A stretch of DNA of 63,127 nt from assembly GCA_026770575.1 (NCBI GenBank), contig MU657198.1:149218-212344 (forward strand), in the 5' to 3' direction. The notes under the pieces are model-generated. The model had not been told where the DNA came from. It made no database searches and saw nothing but the letters and a program-made list of their open reading frames with translations. Of this stretch, positions 31,628-42,106 are shown one piece after another; within the stretch, counting starts at the first letter, position 1, and every line of letters starts with the position of its first letter. The position numbers and the translations under genes were made by a program. The DNA comes from Pelagophyceae sp. CCMP2097 (lineage: Eukaryota; Sar; Pelagophyceae).

Positions 31628-32164
31628 CAGGAGCTTAAATGGGTTCGGGTTTACCCGAAACCCGCGGGTCGGTTTGCTGGGTTTGCGCGTTTTGGCCGAC
31701 CCGTCGACCCACGGGCCTGGCCGTGGCACAAACCCGAACCCGACGGGCGCGCCGGGTGGCAACCCCGCGATTACCCGACGAACCCACGGGTTCTGGCAGG
31801 CGCCGGTGCCGCGCCCTGGAAGACCGAAACACCCGGGATCGCACCGGGTTTTCTCCGCTCGGGTTCCTCTATTCGTGTGCAATTGTCGCGTGTATCTTAT
31901 ATTGGAACTCGGGCCGCGCGGTCGCGAGCGGCGTATACGCAGCTGGTACGGTGGCTCTCCGGAAAGGGGCTTTAATGTACGGGTTCGACCCGAACCCGAA
32001 CCCGAACCCGACCCGACCCGAACTTTTGCGTGCGTCGACCGGCAAACCCGCGACCCGCGGGTCTTGCCGTGGCCCAACCCGAACCCGACCCGAGAAGACG
32101 GGAATGGTCGCTCGACAAACCCGCACCCTTTGGGTTCGGCACAAATATACCGTTTAAGCTCCTG
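31628..32164. mobile_element. Long CGGGT element L3 with 7-bp target duplication
   Basis: Inverted relative to L1 and L2. Ends CAGGAGCTTAAATGG and CCGTTTAAGCTCCTG. Flanked by CGTCGAG on both sides (31621-31627 and 32165-32171); the unoccupied satellite elsewhere reads CCCGTCGAGGGAC, so the duplication is consistent with insertion into the 12-bp satellite. Confidence 0.85.
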
Positions 32165-32371
32165 CGTCGAGGGACTCTCAAAGGAACTGTCCAAAGGAAC
32201 TGTCCAAAGGGACCGCCCGAGCCCAAGCGACCGTCCGAGGGACCGCTCGAGTCTCTCGAGGAGCCGTCTCAAGGCGCCGTTTCGAATGGCCGTCGAAAGG
32301 GGCCATCTCGAGAGACCGTCTCCAGGAGCCGTCTCCAGTGGTCGTCTCGAGAGGCCGTCTCGAGAGGCCGG
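32165..32371. repeat. 12-bp and 13-bp satellite
   Basis: Short continuation of the array interrupted by L3, ending at element S8. Confidence 0.8.
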
Positions 32372-32592
32372 AGGAGCAGCGACGGGTTTGGGTTTGCCCT
32401 TCAACCCGCGGGTCGGGTTTGCCGGGTTTGCGCGTTTTGGCCGACCCGTCTTTGAGTGGGTCTGGCCGTGGTACAAACCCGAACCCGACCCGAGAAGACG
32501 GGTTTGGTCGTTCGACAAACCCGCGGCTTAGACCCGAGGGTTCAGTACAAATTGAAAACCCGACCCTGCCCGAATACACCGTCCCTGCTCCT
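32372..32592. mobile_element. Short CGGGT/ACCCG element S8
   Basis: A well-preserved member with ends AGGAGCAGCGACGGG and CCGTCCCTGCTCCTG, and the family markers GTTTTGGCCGACCCGTC and CGAGAAGACGGG. Confidence 0.85.
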
Positions 32593-32599
32593 GGCCCGG

Positions 32600-33110
32600 G
32601 GCACGGCCCGCAGCGTCGACGAGTTTTGTAGGTCCGAGTCGGCAACGAGGCCTGAAACGAGGAGTCCTCACCGCGCGCCGCCGCCGCCGCCGCGCCGTGC
32701 GCCGCCGCCGTCGCCACACCGCCGCGCGCCGCCGCTGTCGCCAAACGCGCGCGCGCGGCCCGGTGTTTTGAAGAGGCGCTCGGAAAGGCCTTGAAGAGGC
32801 TCGCTTCTGACGAAAGAGGCGCCTCGTGCACGGGTCGTTGAAGTTTGCCTCGCACCGCCCGGCGCAAGTCTTCAACGCCCTCGTAGGCCGTCCTGCGCGC
32901 GCCCCTCGGCCGCCAGCCGAACCTGCCGTCGCTCCGCGCCTGGGAGTAAAACAGCCTGCCGATTTTGAGCGCAACGGACGCATGGGGCGCTTTGGAGGAG
33001 GGCGTTGATTTATTCACCGGTGGACCGTCGCTCCCGGAACAGGAAGCGTACAGCAGGAGAGCGCTCCGGCTGGTATTTGTTGTTGTTGTTTGATGATGGT
33101 GGTATGTCAT
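32600..33110 (-). CDS. Possible hypothetical protein fragment
   Basis: A minus-strand frame with a gene-like patch (ALKIGRLFYSQARSDGRFG and YEGVEDLRRAVRGKLQRP), followed by alanine/arginine repeats from GCCGCC runs. The 3' part runs into element S8 and is not reliable. No family recognised. A shadow of composition cannot be excluded. Confidence 0.25.
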
Positions 33111-33155
33111 AAGGGGGTGTCGTCGTTTTTTTGGGGGGGGGGTATGTAGGTCTTG
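33010..33155 (+). repeat. Paralogue of dynein-gene intron 1 sequence
   Basis: Shares GGTGGACCG, GCAGGAGAG, GGCTGGT, GGTATGTC and GGGGGTGTCGTCGT with 49215-49345, in the same order and orientation, and like that intron ends TGTAG followed by GT and a short open frame. This suggests a mobile intron-like or simply duplicated intronic sequence. Confidence 0.55.
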
Positions 33156-33539
33156 AGGGTGCTCATGCCGTCAGGCCGCTCGCCGCCAAGAAGCAAAGCA
33201 CAAACTTGCGACCCCAAGGCGCAATTTCCGCCCGCCCGCGCGTCTTATACCACCGAGCCGCCTGGGCGCCGAGGGGTGAGGGACGTGCGATGCACACACC
33301 GCAAACCCACACGGCCTACAAAAAATACTCCGTCGACTCGGAACGGCACGCCTCGCCGGCAAGGCGCCGACTGCGCAGTCCCAGCCGGCTCAGAGGACCA
33401 CAAAGCAGCAATTCGGAAAATTTCGGAAGATCAGAGGCCCGCGCGGGTCCCGCGCCTCGGCGGCACCCATCCCGCCTCCCGGCTCGAGCGGCCATGCGCA
33501 TCGAGGATCATTTGTTATGCGATGGGGCGCCCTTAAGCG
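33156..33539. other. No supportable gene
   Basis: Open frames on both strands around 33153-33562; a possible exon after the TAG at 33149 begins VLRVLMPSG but soon loses protein character. Confidence 0.3.
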
Positions 33540-34593
33540 TCACGAGGCGCGCGCCGCCTTGAGGGACGCGATCGCCGCCGCAGTGCCCGTGCGACCCTGG
33601 GCCGCGGCGCGCTTCATGAGGCGCAGCGCCTCGTCGAGGTCCTGTGGCACACCTCGGCCGTTTGCGTAACACGCGCCGAGGTTGAAGGGCGCGTCTGCTT
33701 CTCCCTCGGCCGCGGCGAGCCGGAACCACTTGACGGCTTCTTCGTGCGACTGCGCCACACCCTCTCTGTTGTCGCAATGCCGAGACTGAGTTCAGCTGGA
33801 GGATATCCTTGCTCGGCTGCGCGTTGATACAACTGCACGGCGGACTCGAAGTCGATCCCGACGCATCGCCCTCGAGCGTAACAAGTCCCCAGATGATTCT
33901 GAGCTGGCGCATTGCCTTGCGCGGCAGCGAGCTCGAATAGATGGACCGCCCGCTTAAAATCCTGCTGGACCGTGTCACCATCAAGGTACATACATCCGAG
34001 CATGATCTGCGCCTCGGCGTTCCCCTCGTCCGCGTGCTTCTGCGGCCGGCGCAGCACCTCGTCAGACGACTCGGCGCCGAACGCTCGGCAGAGCGGGCAG
34101 CAATGTCGTTCTGCCGGCACTTGACGGAGCAGCCGGCGCAAATCGTCATGCAACAGCACGGATAGAATACGACAGTGCCTATCGCCTTTGCCTTCTTAAA
34201 ATATAAGATAATCGGCCTTGAGGGCTGTCTTCAGCCGTCCTTGGGCGGCAAATATGGCAATGCAGTTGCCCGTCTTGTCCAAGTTGTGCACCTTGGGGCC
34301 GTCCCGAGCTTTGCGTCGCGACGAGTCGCCTCTCGAGGTCGCACCCGACGGCCATCGTCTCAGCGTGAACGAGCCGCTGACGATGAAGTTCTTGAGCGCG
34401 CAAATTTGCAATCGCTTGCGAGTCCGCGCGATGCCTGGAGCGCGATCATCTGCGCGCCGTCAGCGCCGCGGTGTGCCGTGGAGACGTTCAACCCCGTCGC
34501 CGTCGCTGCGACGGTGAGCACCAGGTACCTCCGGGGTCCCAAGAAGGGTCTCAAAAAAAGGGCCCGAGAAGGGTCCCCAACAAAATGATTCAT
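33540..34593 (-). CDS. RING-like and Sel1-repeat protein (frameshifted)
   Basis: Read on the minus strand in several frames. N-terminal segment from ATG 34593 (MNHFVGDPSR) or the internal MIALQASRGLASDC, then ICALKNFIVSGSFTL and KVHNLDKTGN. Next a cysteine-rich RING-like module, FYPCCCMTICAGC...C...HCCPLC. Then four Sel1-like repeats, for example AEAQIMLGCMYLDGDTVQQ and ADAPFNLGACYANGRGVPQD, ending at the TGA 33540-33542. Such proteins are common, often multi-copy, in diatoms and related algae and are thought to be adaptor-like; substrate unknown. One-base breaks lie at the A run near 34405, between the first segment and the RING near 34200, inside the RING near 34110 and near 33765. The first sits in a homopolymer. 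The 5' end and upstream region are duplicated at 10.3-11.1 kb. Confidence 0.7.
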
Positions 34594-35165
34594 ACCGTAC
34601 TCACGCTCTCTCGCACGTGGCCGTCGACTGGGGATTCTAGTTCCGAACTATGCATGGCCCAACACCGCCAGGCAAGCGCCGGGGCGTCGGCCGACCCGCG
34701 TGCTTACAGGGTTCGCGGGCGGGGTCAGGGAGGTTGCTCGACTGTTGGGTCAATGCTGGTCATAGGAAGATGCCAGACGGCGCGCGCCGCTCCTCACGGG
34801 CGATCTCCGCAGCCGAACGGGCCCATAAACGCCAAGAGGCGCGGCGCGGGCGCCGTCATCCTAGACGCCATGCCCACCTCACGGTCGTGCCTCGCGGTCG
34901 CATGCAGTCGCCTCATCCGCACCAGGGCGATTCCAGAGGATGGCGCGGCGTGTGCCCTCGCTCCCGACGTCACGGGATCGCCGCGTGTGCGCGCCAACGC
35001 CACCGCCGACCGCCTATTTGATTTTGGAACTTGGACGCCCTTCCGTTTCAAAGGCCTGGGATGTTCCAAGGCTTGGGATGTTCCACGCCGGCGTGGCGCA
35101 GAGATCCGACGATGCACCACGGCGGACGGCGGCGCTTTGTTGGCGCTGGACACGGCGGGGGTGTC
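34315..35165. repeat. Large duplicated segment, inverted copy of 10275-11110
   Basis: See 10275-11110. In this copy GGGATGTTCCAAGGCTT is locally duplicated at 35057-35088. It overlaps the 5' end of the RING-Sel1 gene and its upstream DNA. Confidence 0.75.
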
Positions 35166-35791
35166 GTCGTCTGCGGCCTAGGTGATGGAGGCATGGACAC
35201 GTTAAAAATTGGTGCTATGCAGGTAGGCGCTTGACAGATTGATGCTCTCGCTCCGTGGCGAGGTCCTCCACCAGCTCGAATCGACCTGTGGCAGGGAATA
35301 CCCGAGACAAGTGCAATGTACGGCGCACACACGGCGCGCCTTGGACGACGATGCATTGAGCCAAGCGCATGGGCCCTTCTTTGTGCTTCTTTGTGCTTTC
35401 GAGACTTTATATATTGACTGAAGCCTCAGCTGTTCACCTAAGAAATCAGCCTCCCATGCAGATACGGGGTGCTCTACCTGCGTCCAGCATTCTGGATCCG
35501 GTTCGAATCCCCCGTTTTGCCTTTTTTTGCCCTTCGCCTCCTGGGACATTTTCTATTTTTTTGTTTTCCACCACTCGGTTACGCGCGCGGCGGGCGAAAC
35601 GCCCTTTTTAAGATAACGTCGGCCCGCCAGCGCCTTTTGCCTTCTTAAAAAAATAAGCGACTGGCGGCAGAGACCGCATTTGCCTTTAGATAAAATCCAT
35701 TATCTTACTCTCACATTCACCCTGTATTCCGTAGAAATCGAGTTCAATTCGGACGACGGTCACTAAAGACAGCTACTACTTCTTCTTCTTC
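35166..35791. other. Spacer, AT-richer, no gene
   Basis: Contains GATCCGGTTCGAATCCC near 35495, which looks like a tRNA T-arm, but no matching anticodon or acceptor arms. Two short overlapping open frames (minus 35202-35549, plus 35239-35421) have no protein signature. Confidence 0.35.
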
Positions 35792-36031
35792 TATTATGCA
35801 CTCCACTGAGGCTGCTTTAAAAAACAACAGGCGGGACCGTCGCGCTGGGCTCCACACAATGGCTTTTTTTTCACGTCGCCATTGAAGGCGGTGTGGCTTG
35901 TGATGGGCCTCGTGCGGTGGCTGCGCCTCGGCCTGGCGCTTGGTGTGGTGACAGCGGACCTCGGAGGGCCATGTCACCGCGGGGCAGCGGTGGTGCTATT
36001 TAATGTACAGCACCGTCGCCGATCTTTTCGG
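35792..36031. repeat. Dispersed repeat, copy 2 (of 575-900)
   Basis: Single-unit version of the repeat at 575-900. Confidence 0.75.
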
Positions 36032-36099
36032 TAGCTTCACTTTTTTCGAGCTCTCAGCTTAACCTAATCGTTTCGGAGAACAATGGAAGGCATCATCGT

Positions 36100-36792
36100 G
36101 GGCTCCCCGGCGGGCGCGATGCTTGCGTTCGTCCGCTTCGTCGGCTCCGCCTACGCGGCGCGGACGGCGGCGCGCGCGCGAACCTGAAAACAGCTCGGCG
36201 CCACCACAATCGCTCAAAGAACAATTGTGGGCATCAAGGTGGGCATCACGGTGGGCACGTCGCTCGTGTCCGCCCGGCGGCTTCACGGCGGACCCGGCAA
36301 TCGGCCCCGACGTGCCGCGCCTGAACCCGCTCGTGCCAACGTCGCCCCCTTAACCAGAAAAAAAGCAAGGATCCTGGCTATGTTTTGCTCTGGACTCCCT
36401 GGCGGGCGCGTCGCTTGCGCTCCCCCGCTTCGTCGATCCGCATGGGCGGCTCGGACGGCGGCGCGCGCGCAGACCCAATACGAGCTCGGCGCCGCCATAA
36501 TCGCTAAAAGAAAATTTGTTGGCAACAAGGTGGGCATCACGTCGGGCACGTCGCTCGTGTCCGCCCGACGGCATAGCGGCGGTCCCGGCGCTCGGTCTCG
36601 CCGTGCACCGCCTGGACCTGCTCGTGCCAACGTCGCCCGACGGCGTTGCGACGGCTGGCGCTGGGCCTCGACGTGCAGTGCCTGGACCTGATCGTCCCCA
36701 TGTCGTCTGGCGGCGTCGTGACGGACCTAGCGCTCGACGTCGACGTGCCGCGCCTGGACCCACCCTGCCGCGGCACTGATATGCTGCTGAGA
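36100..36792 (+). CDS. Possible repeat protein, two tandem 250-300 bp units
   Basis: Two diverged tandem DNA units (about 36100-36350 and 36398-36640) share GGGCATCACG and GGGCACGTCGCTCGTGTCCG. One plus frame gives RLNPLVPTSP in unit 1 and RLDLLVPTSPDGVAT in unit 2, followed by CLDLIVPMSSGGVVT and DLALDVDVPRLDP before TAG at 36793. That recurring L-D-L-(L/I)-V-P-x-S pattern across four sub-repeats suggests selection on a protein, with a frame change near 36655. Unknown family. It could also be a decayed repeat. Confidence 0.35.
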
Positions 36793-36885
36793 TAGCGCGT
36801 GGAGCGGGACTCTTCGTGACATACTCTTTGCAAAACACGTTCATCATGGCCGCGTTCTGAGATAGCGCGCGGAGCGGGACTCTCG
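36793..36885. repeat. Short direct repeat GAGATAGCGCG(T/C)GGAGCGGGACTCT
   Basis: Two copies at 36790-36813 and 36859-36882, just after the possible coding repeat. Confidence 0.7.
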
Positions 36886-37049
36886 TGCTGGACACGTTTT
36901 CAACATTCCTTTTTTCTTTTCCCCACACCTTATTTTAGTCTCGCAGACAATCTACTTTAGCGCCGGAAGCCAAGGTAAGGTGCCAGAGCAGAGGACCGGA
37001 CCCAACCCTGGGCCATTCAAAATCGGTCTTCACCCTCTACGTTAGCACC

Positions 37050-37285
37050 GACACGCCAACTAGCGCCATCACAACCCGCAGGGCTTTCCGATAGACCAAG
37101 AACGAAGGGCCAAAGTTATTGGCGGCCATTACCTCAGCGAGGAGACGCCCCGGGAAACTGGCGGCGCGCGCTCCAAGGCATGGCCAAGGGCCTTTCGGCC
37201 TAGAGGCCTGACTTCGTTTCGAGGTTTATTGATATAGACCCTTCCGGACTAGAGCCCAACCCAGGGTGGATTATAAGCAAGCAAG
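37050..37285 (+). repeat. Dispersed element, uninterrupted copy, with conserved short reading frame
   Basis: Matches 54880-55047 plus 55806-55870, the latter pair being split by a TIR element. The shared open frame contains PSQPAGLSDRPRTKGQSYW and GDAPGNWRRAL then GMAKGL. Most differences between the two copies in this frame are at third codon positions. Confidence 0.75.
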
Positions 37286-37292
37286 CTGGGGC

Positions 37293-37612
37293 TGGGGCAA
37301 GTAGAAATGCACTCTTATTGGCGAGGGAAGTTATCGAGGAAGACGCGATTTAGTGTTGGAGCGGTTTTAGTGATCTGGGCGCGACCCGCGCGAGCGTGCG
37401 CACACGCACAGCAAAAACCTCGTTTTGGGGAAAACTGGGAAACGTACCCTTCTTTGTTCAATTCCTACTTGTCCCGGGTCCTCCCGCGACGAGTGCGGCG
37501 ATTTTAACAGCGGCGTTTGGACGATTCGATCGGGCTCGCCAAGATCTACACCGTAGGCAAGCTAACTCGGAATTGATTTGCTAGTAGTAATAGTGCATTT
37601 CTACTTGCCCCA
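37293..37612. mobile_element. Miniature element with TGGGGCAAGTAGAAATGCA TIRs, copy 1
   Basis: 320 bp bounded by a 19-21 bp perfect terminal inverted repeat. Strongly similar along its whole length to 43675-43991. Internal sequence encodes nothing convincing. No clear target duplication. Confidence 0.85.
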
Positions 37613-37623
37613 GCCGCAGTTAC

Positions 37624-38075
37624 TTTTCAAGTTGACTGGCGCATTTGTATAACGCCGCCTTAAACGCTTTAACAAGCAAGAACCAAGCCGACTGTGCTAT
37701 GCGCATCTCCTTCTGGCGCCGATGCGCCCAGCGCGCTCAGATCCTTCAGACTCGATGATGGAATTAGACAAGTTAACTTTTTTCAAGGAGCTTTTCAAGC
37801 TACTTTTCAACATTCCTTTTGTCGCTTCAACGTGAGCGCGAAGCGGCGTCAAGGGCGCCTTCCTTCGGCCACCCAGGTGAGATGGCGCGCGGGACGGGGA
37901 ATATCGGCCCCGCGACCGGCCCGCGCCTCGACGGAGGCGCGGGCACCATCGGCGTCGCCCCGCCCGCCAGAGACCGCGCCCCGTCCCCTCCGCGCGGCGC
38001 GCCCGCGCGGCGCGCCCGCCCGGGTTAACGCTCCTTTTACGTTCGCTTAACGCTCATCCAACGAACTCTCCCCGC
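37624..38075. repeat. Dispersed element copy 1, inverted copies at 50890-51160 and 51610-51725
   Basis: 37624-37720 matches the reverse complement of 51610-51725 and 37800-38075 matches that of 50890-51160. Both copies keep an open frame with LSLQREREAASRAPSFGHPG and LDGGAGTIG, hinting that the element was once coding. Confidence 0.75.
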
Positions 38076-38419
38076 GCTTTAAAAGCAACTTCCGCGCTTT
38101 AAGAGAGCGTTTTTTTAAGAATGTCGGCAGTTGCACCGACCCACGGCCTTCCGCTATTGCGCGCCACTGGGGGCCCCTCCGAGCGTGCTAGGGGGCTTAT
38201 AGGGCGGGTCTTGGGCTGGGCTGGGCCCTGCCAAAGCGGCTGCGTCTCCGGCGCTCAACTTGGGGCTGCAGAGGACGCGGGGTGGTGCACTTTGGAAAAA
38301 GTGCTAATCGCGGCGCCGCGGATGGTCTGGACTCGCCGGTTTGAGGCGCAGGCTTGCCCCCGGGCATCGTCTCCCCAACGGCAACGAACAAACTTGTTAC
38401 GAGAGGTGAGATTGACCGG
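38076..38419. other. Short intergenic spacer downstream of the C2H2 gene
   Basis: A plus frame starting 38121 is open but becomes the shadow of the minus-strand gene. No feature supported. Confidence 0.35.
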
Positions 38420-40653
38420 TCACCAACCGGTGTCGCCGTCGATGCAGCCGTCGGTGTCTTCATCCATCCCGTCCTCCGCCTCGGGCGCGTCCTCGTCCTC
38501 GTCACCCCCGCTGTCCTCGTCCTCGTCGGCGAGGAGGCAGACGAGGCGAAAGGCGTCGTCGTCCATTTGCGTGGCCTGCGGGTCCGCGTCCGCCGCGTCG
38601 TCGTCGTCGTCGTCGTCTTCTTCCGGCTCGCCTGCGCCGTCGATGCACTCTGCCGCGCCGGCAGCAGCGGTCGCGCCCGGCGGGTCGACGCCGAGGTGGG
38701 CGCAGAGTTGTTGATGGGCGTAAAGAATCTTCCCGAGCTGCGGTTTCCTCGTCACCTCCAAAGTGGCGAGGAGCGCCTCGAGGTTGCGGACCCGTGCAAA
38801 GTCTTCGGCCGTCGCGATCCCAGCGTTGCTGACGGCCGTCCAAAAGGCCCGTCCGAGGCCGGCGAACATGCCGCCCTTGTAAAGTTGCGCCGTCGGTGTC
38901 GTCGACGCAACCTTGCCCAAAGCCGCAGCGTGCCTTGCCACTGCGTCCGCCGGCATCACTGCCGCTCGCGGGCCCGCGGACGTGCACGGCCGCCCGCCCG
39001 CCCGAAAAGCCGCCGTCTTCGCCGCCGCCTTAGCCTTGGCCTTCTCCTCGCTAGCCTCGCGCCGCTTCAGCTGGTCCCCCAACTTGGCCGCCGTCTTCCC
39101 AAAATACTGCGTGAACTCGTCAGCGTCCATCAGCTCGAGCCGCCCAAAGCGGCGAGCAGACGTCCTGCCAGACTCTCCGGCCGCCTGCATAAAGTAGGGC
39201 ACCCTTTTGCCGTACTGCGTCGCAACCTCCGTAGACCCGACCTCGCGCATCAATTGAACCGCGCGGTCCGGCGAAATCTTCGTCGTCTTGCCCTCGAGCT
39301 CGCCCACCGCGTGGCAGGCGACAACGAACGCCAGCTGTTTCGCGCTCCTGCAGCGCGCCGCGAGGCGCCTTGTAACTCCCCACCCAACACTGCGCCCCGG
39401 CAGCACGACGGCCGCGCTCGTCGCGAGCACCACGGGCTCGTCGGCAGGCGAAAACGATGCCGCAGCGCCACGGGCGATCGGCGCGGCGGCAGCCAAAGTC
39501 GTCGCGTTGCAGTGTGCCATCAGTAACACGTCTTTGCTGCTTTGGACGGGGACGGCGGCGTCGACGTTCGACGACGCCCAGGGCCGCGACAGCCGGCCGT
39601 CGTGCTTGCCCGCCGCGACGTGAAGGTCCAGGCAGTTTTGGCTTCTAAAGCTCCGCTTGCAGACGCTGAGGCCACCGGGTGCGTCGCAGCAGTGAAACAG
39701 GCCGCCCGAATCTCGCCGTCGGCGATTCTCCTCCAGCTCTCCCTGCTGGCGTAAAGTAGCCCTGACCTCGCGGGCGTGCCTCTTCATCTCGCGCGTCTCG
39801 GCTTCAGCCTGCGTTTTCGTCTTCTTCACGAGTTTGATATTCTCTGGCCCACCGACCGCAAGCCCGTCGCCCGCCAGCGCGCCGCTGGCCGGCGCGCCGC
39901 CCACAGCCTCGTCGCCCGCTGCCGCCGCCTCGCCGCTGCCTGCCGCACCGTATTCCTACCGGGCGTGGGTGCGGGCGCGGGTGCGGGCGCGAGCGCGGGT
40001 GCGGGCGCGGGTGCGGACGCGGGTGCGGGCGCGGGGGCGGGCGCGGGCGCGGTTGCGGGTGCGGGTGCGGGTGCGGGGGCGGGCGCGTGTCGAGGTCGAA
40101 GGTCTGAGATCAAAGGTCGACGCTGAAGGTCGGACGGCACGTTGGCGCCGAAATTAAAAAGTTGTCGCCGTACGGTGCCGGTCGGCGCAGCCGTCGTCGC
40201 CCGCCAGTGAGCGACTGCATAGGCCCAGTGCTCGGCCTTCGCCGCCAAATAGGCGCCCTCGTCCTTGCAGGGAGATTTGCTGCCGAACCTGCGGCCGCTG
40301 GACTTGACAAGGAACCAAAAGTCAAACCTGCCGCGGCTGCCCGCCTTCTTCGCCGGTATAAAGCCCGGGTCCTTGAGGACCTCAATGTCGTCGATCGTCG
40401 GCTCCGCGTCGACGTCGACCGCCGGCTCCTCGTCGACGTCGACCGTCCGCTCCGCGTAGCCGTCGACGTCCATCGAGTCCTCGTCGTCGCTGCCGCTCTC
40501 GCAGCTCTCCTTGTAAGAAAAGGCAGAAGAACCGGACCCTGCGCGCCGGCTGCGCCGGCGTCGCCGGCCGGGGGACGTCTGGACGGCGCCGACCACGCGA
40601 GACTGCGCGGTCGCACCGGTGGTTGGCCGCTTGTTCCTGTGCTCCTCTGCCAT
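38420..40653 (-). CDS. C2H2 zinc-finger-like hypothetical protein (one frame break)
   Basis: Starts at ATG 40653 (MAEEHRNKRPTTGATAQS). The first 230 residues include an acidic Asp/Val repeat (VDVDEEPAVDVDAEPTIDD), then FDFWFLVKSSGRRFGSKS. A proline/alanine stretch made by (CCCGCA)n DNA (39960-40090) contains a one-base break, after which the frame ending at TGA 38420 takes over. That part has FHCCDAPGGLSVCKRSFRSQ and LDLHVAAGKHDG, fitting a C2H2 finger, then a region with MREVGSTEVATQYGKRVPYF, a lysine/alanine coiled-coil-like helix, and a very acidic C terminus (EPEEDDDDDDDAADAD). A DNA-binding role is plausible from the finger and charge pattern; the family is not recognised beyond that. 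The break lies in a slippage-prone repeat. A palindrome sits 7 bp upstream of the ATG. Confidence 0.6.
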
Positions 40654-40659
40654 GGTCCT

Positions 40660-40691
40660 GGTCCAAGCTCGGCGCGCGCCAAGCTTGGACC
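40660..40691. promoter_or_regulatory. 32-bp palindrome just upstream of the C2H2 gene start
   Basis: GGTCCAAGCTCGGCGC followed directly by its near-perfect complement (15 of 16 pairs). It lies in the likely 5' leader, 7 bp from the ATG. It could be a protein binding site or an RNA hairpin; the function is inferred from position only. Confidence 0.5.
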
Positions 40692-40886
40692 GGGTCGCGG
40701 TCTAAAAACCTGCCCGCAAGGACGAAGAAGGCCGCCTTGGCCGTGCAACGTCGCACGTGGCCCGGAACGCGGCGTTCCAACGGGGTTTTCGCCCAAATCT
40801 CAGGCTGCAAAAACGAGCTAAAATAGGAACTAAATAAATCTGATCCTTCGAGTGATATTAGAGCCTTTTTTCCTGATGCCCGAGAG

Positions 40887-40949
40887 CGTGCCTGCCGGCG
40901 GATTCGACGGTCTTTCTTAGCAAGACCGTCGAATCCGCCGGCAGGCACG
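40887..40949. repeat. Perfect 28-bp hairpin with 7-base loop
   Basis: Arms 40887-40914 and 40922-40949 (beginning CGTGCCTGCCGGCGGATTCG) are fully complementary. Loop TCTTAGC. No T-run that would suggest a polymerase terminator; probably a recent foldback. Confidence 0.9.
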
Positions 40950-41413
40950 AAATCACATTGAAGGGAGGAAAAGCTAAAATGTATGTCGTTTTCAATAATA
41001 GCACCTTTCGACGACACCGCAGGCGGCGGAGAGAGGGCAGCGGCTGGGGATTCTTATACATTATCGACACAGTTTTCGACGCCGGACCTGCCTGGCTAGT
41101 CAATTTGGTCGTGGGCGCCACCCCTGAAGAGATACTGACCTCAAAATGGCCTAGACGCGGTTAAACGCGGCCGAATGACAAAATTAAGCTCACCACGCGA
41201 TTCTACGCCCAAAACTACCCAACAGATGCATCAACCTCCCAGCGAAGTAAGGAGCGCAACACCGCGGCCCGGGCTGCCGACATTCTTAAAAAAACGCTCT
41301 CTTAAAAGCAACTTCACACGCAAATACAGACTCTTGGTAACTTTAAAAGTAGGAATTCCTAGCTTGAAAAGCTGCTTGAAAAAAGTGAAGCTGTCTTGTG
41401 GTCCTTTTTTGTA

Positions 41414-41756
41414 CAGCAGTTCCCACTTTATTTCCTAAATTCCAAAACTAAAAGCATCGGCCAAAAGCAAAAGCAAAAGCAAAGGCAAAAAAAAAAATCA
41501 ATATCCAAAACCAAAGGCGTGTCAAAATCTCAATAAGGCGGACATTTATGATTTAATCAAATTTATTTCCAAATTTTTTGAGCATAATTCTTAAAAAAAT
41601 AAGACTTTTGGAATTTTATTAAATCTTTAAATATCTGCCTTATTGAGATTTTGACATCTTTGGTTTTGGATATTGAATTTTGTTTTTTGCTTTTGCTTTT
41701 GCTTTCGGTTGATGCTTTTGCTTTTGGACTTTCGGAAATAAAGTGGGAACTGATGT
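41414..41756. repeat. Large AT-rich foldback, about 150-bp arms
   Basis: 41414-41565 and the reverse complement of about 41600-41756 share CAGTTCCCACTTTATTTCC, runs of CAAAAG, AATATCCAAAACCAAAG and GTCAAAATCTCAATAAGGC. Divergence is about 15 percent with small indels. Likely a foldback element. Confidence 0.8.
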
Positions 41757-42106
41757 ATGCCGTTTGGGAAACTATTACCGAAGGCAATTTCCGTTGAAAG
41801 AATCCGAAGGATTTCAAAAAAGGCGGAACTGCTGGCTTTCTGGCGGCTCCCGTCGCCGCAGTTGTCGAGTCCAATCATATTCACGTTTCCCTTTGGCGTG
41901 TCCTATCGGGATCTGGAGGTGCATTTGGCAAATCGGCCAAAAGTGAGAGAGGCCTCTAACTTTTGAAGGATTCGCGATTATCTCGCGCGCGCGGCGTGCG
42001 CCGGTGCTGAGCTTGCGGCCCCGCATCGAGTGGGCCTCTGTGCACGTGCGCAGCTCAAAACGGGGCCCAATTCCGACGTGCGCGCGTCGAGATCGGTCGG
42101 TTTGGG
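41757..42106. other. No supportable gene
   Basis: Mixed-composition spacer between the foldback and the next open frame. Confidence 0.35.

Noticed and set aside
35440..35530. tRNA gene suggested by GGTTCGAATCC
   Set aside because: No pairing acceptor or anticodon stem could be found on either strand; at most a tRNA-derived SINE scrap.
38354..39526. 390-codon plus-strand frame
   Set aside because: It is the antisense of the C2H2-like gene, whose frame has acidic tail, zinc-finger and helix features in coherent order.
40887..40949. Transcription terminator hairpin
   Set aside because: No T-run follows and it is not placed at a gene end; intrinsic terminators are not expected in a nuclear genome.
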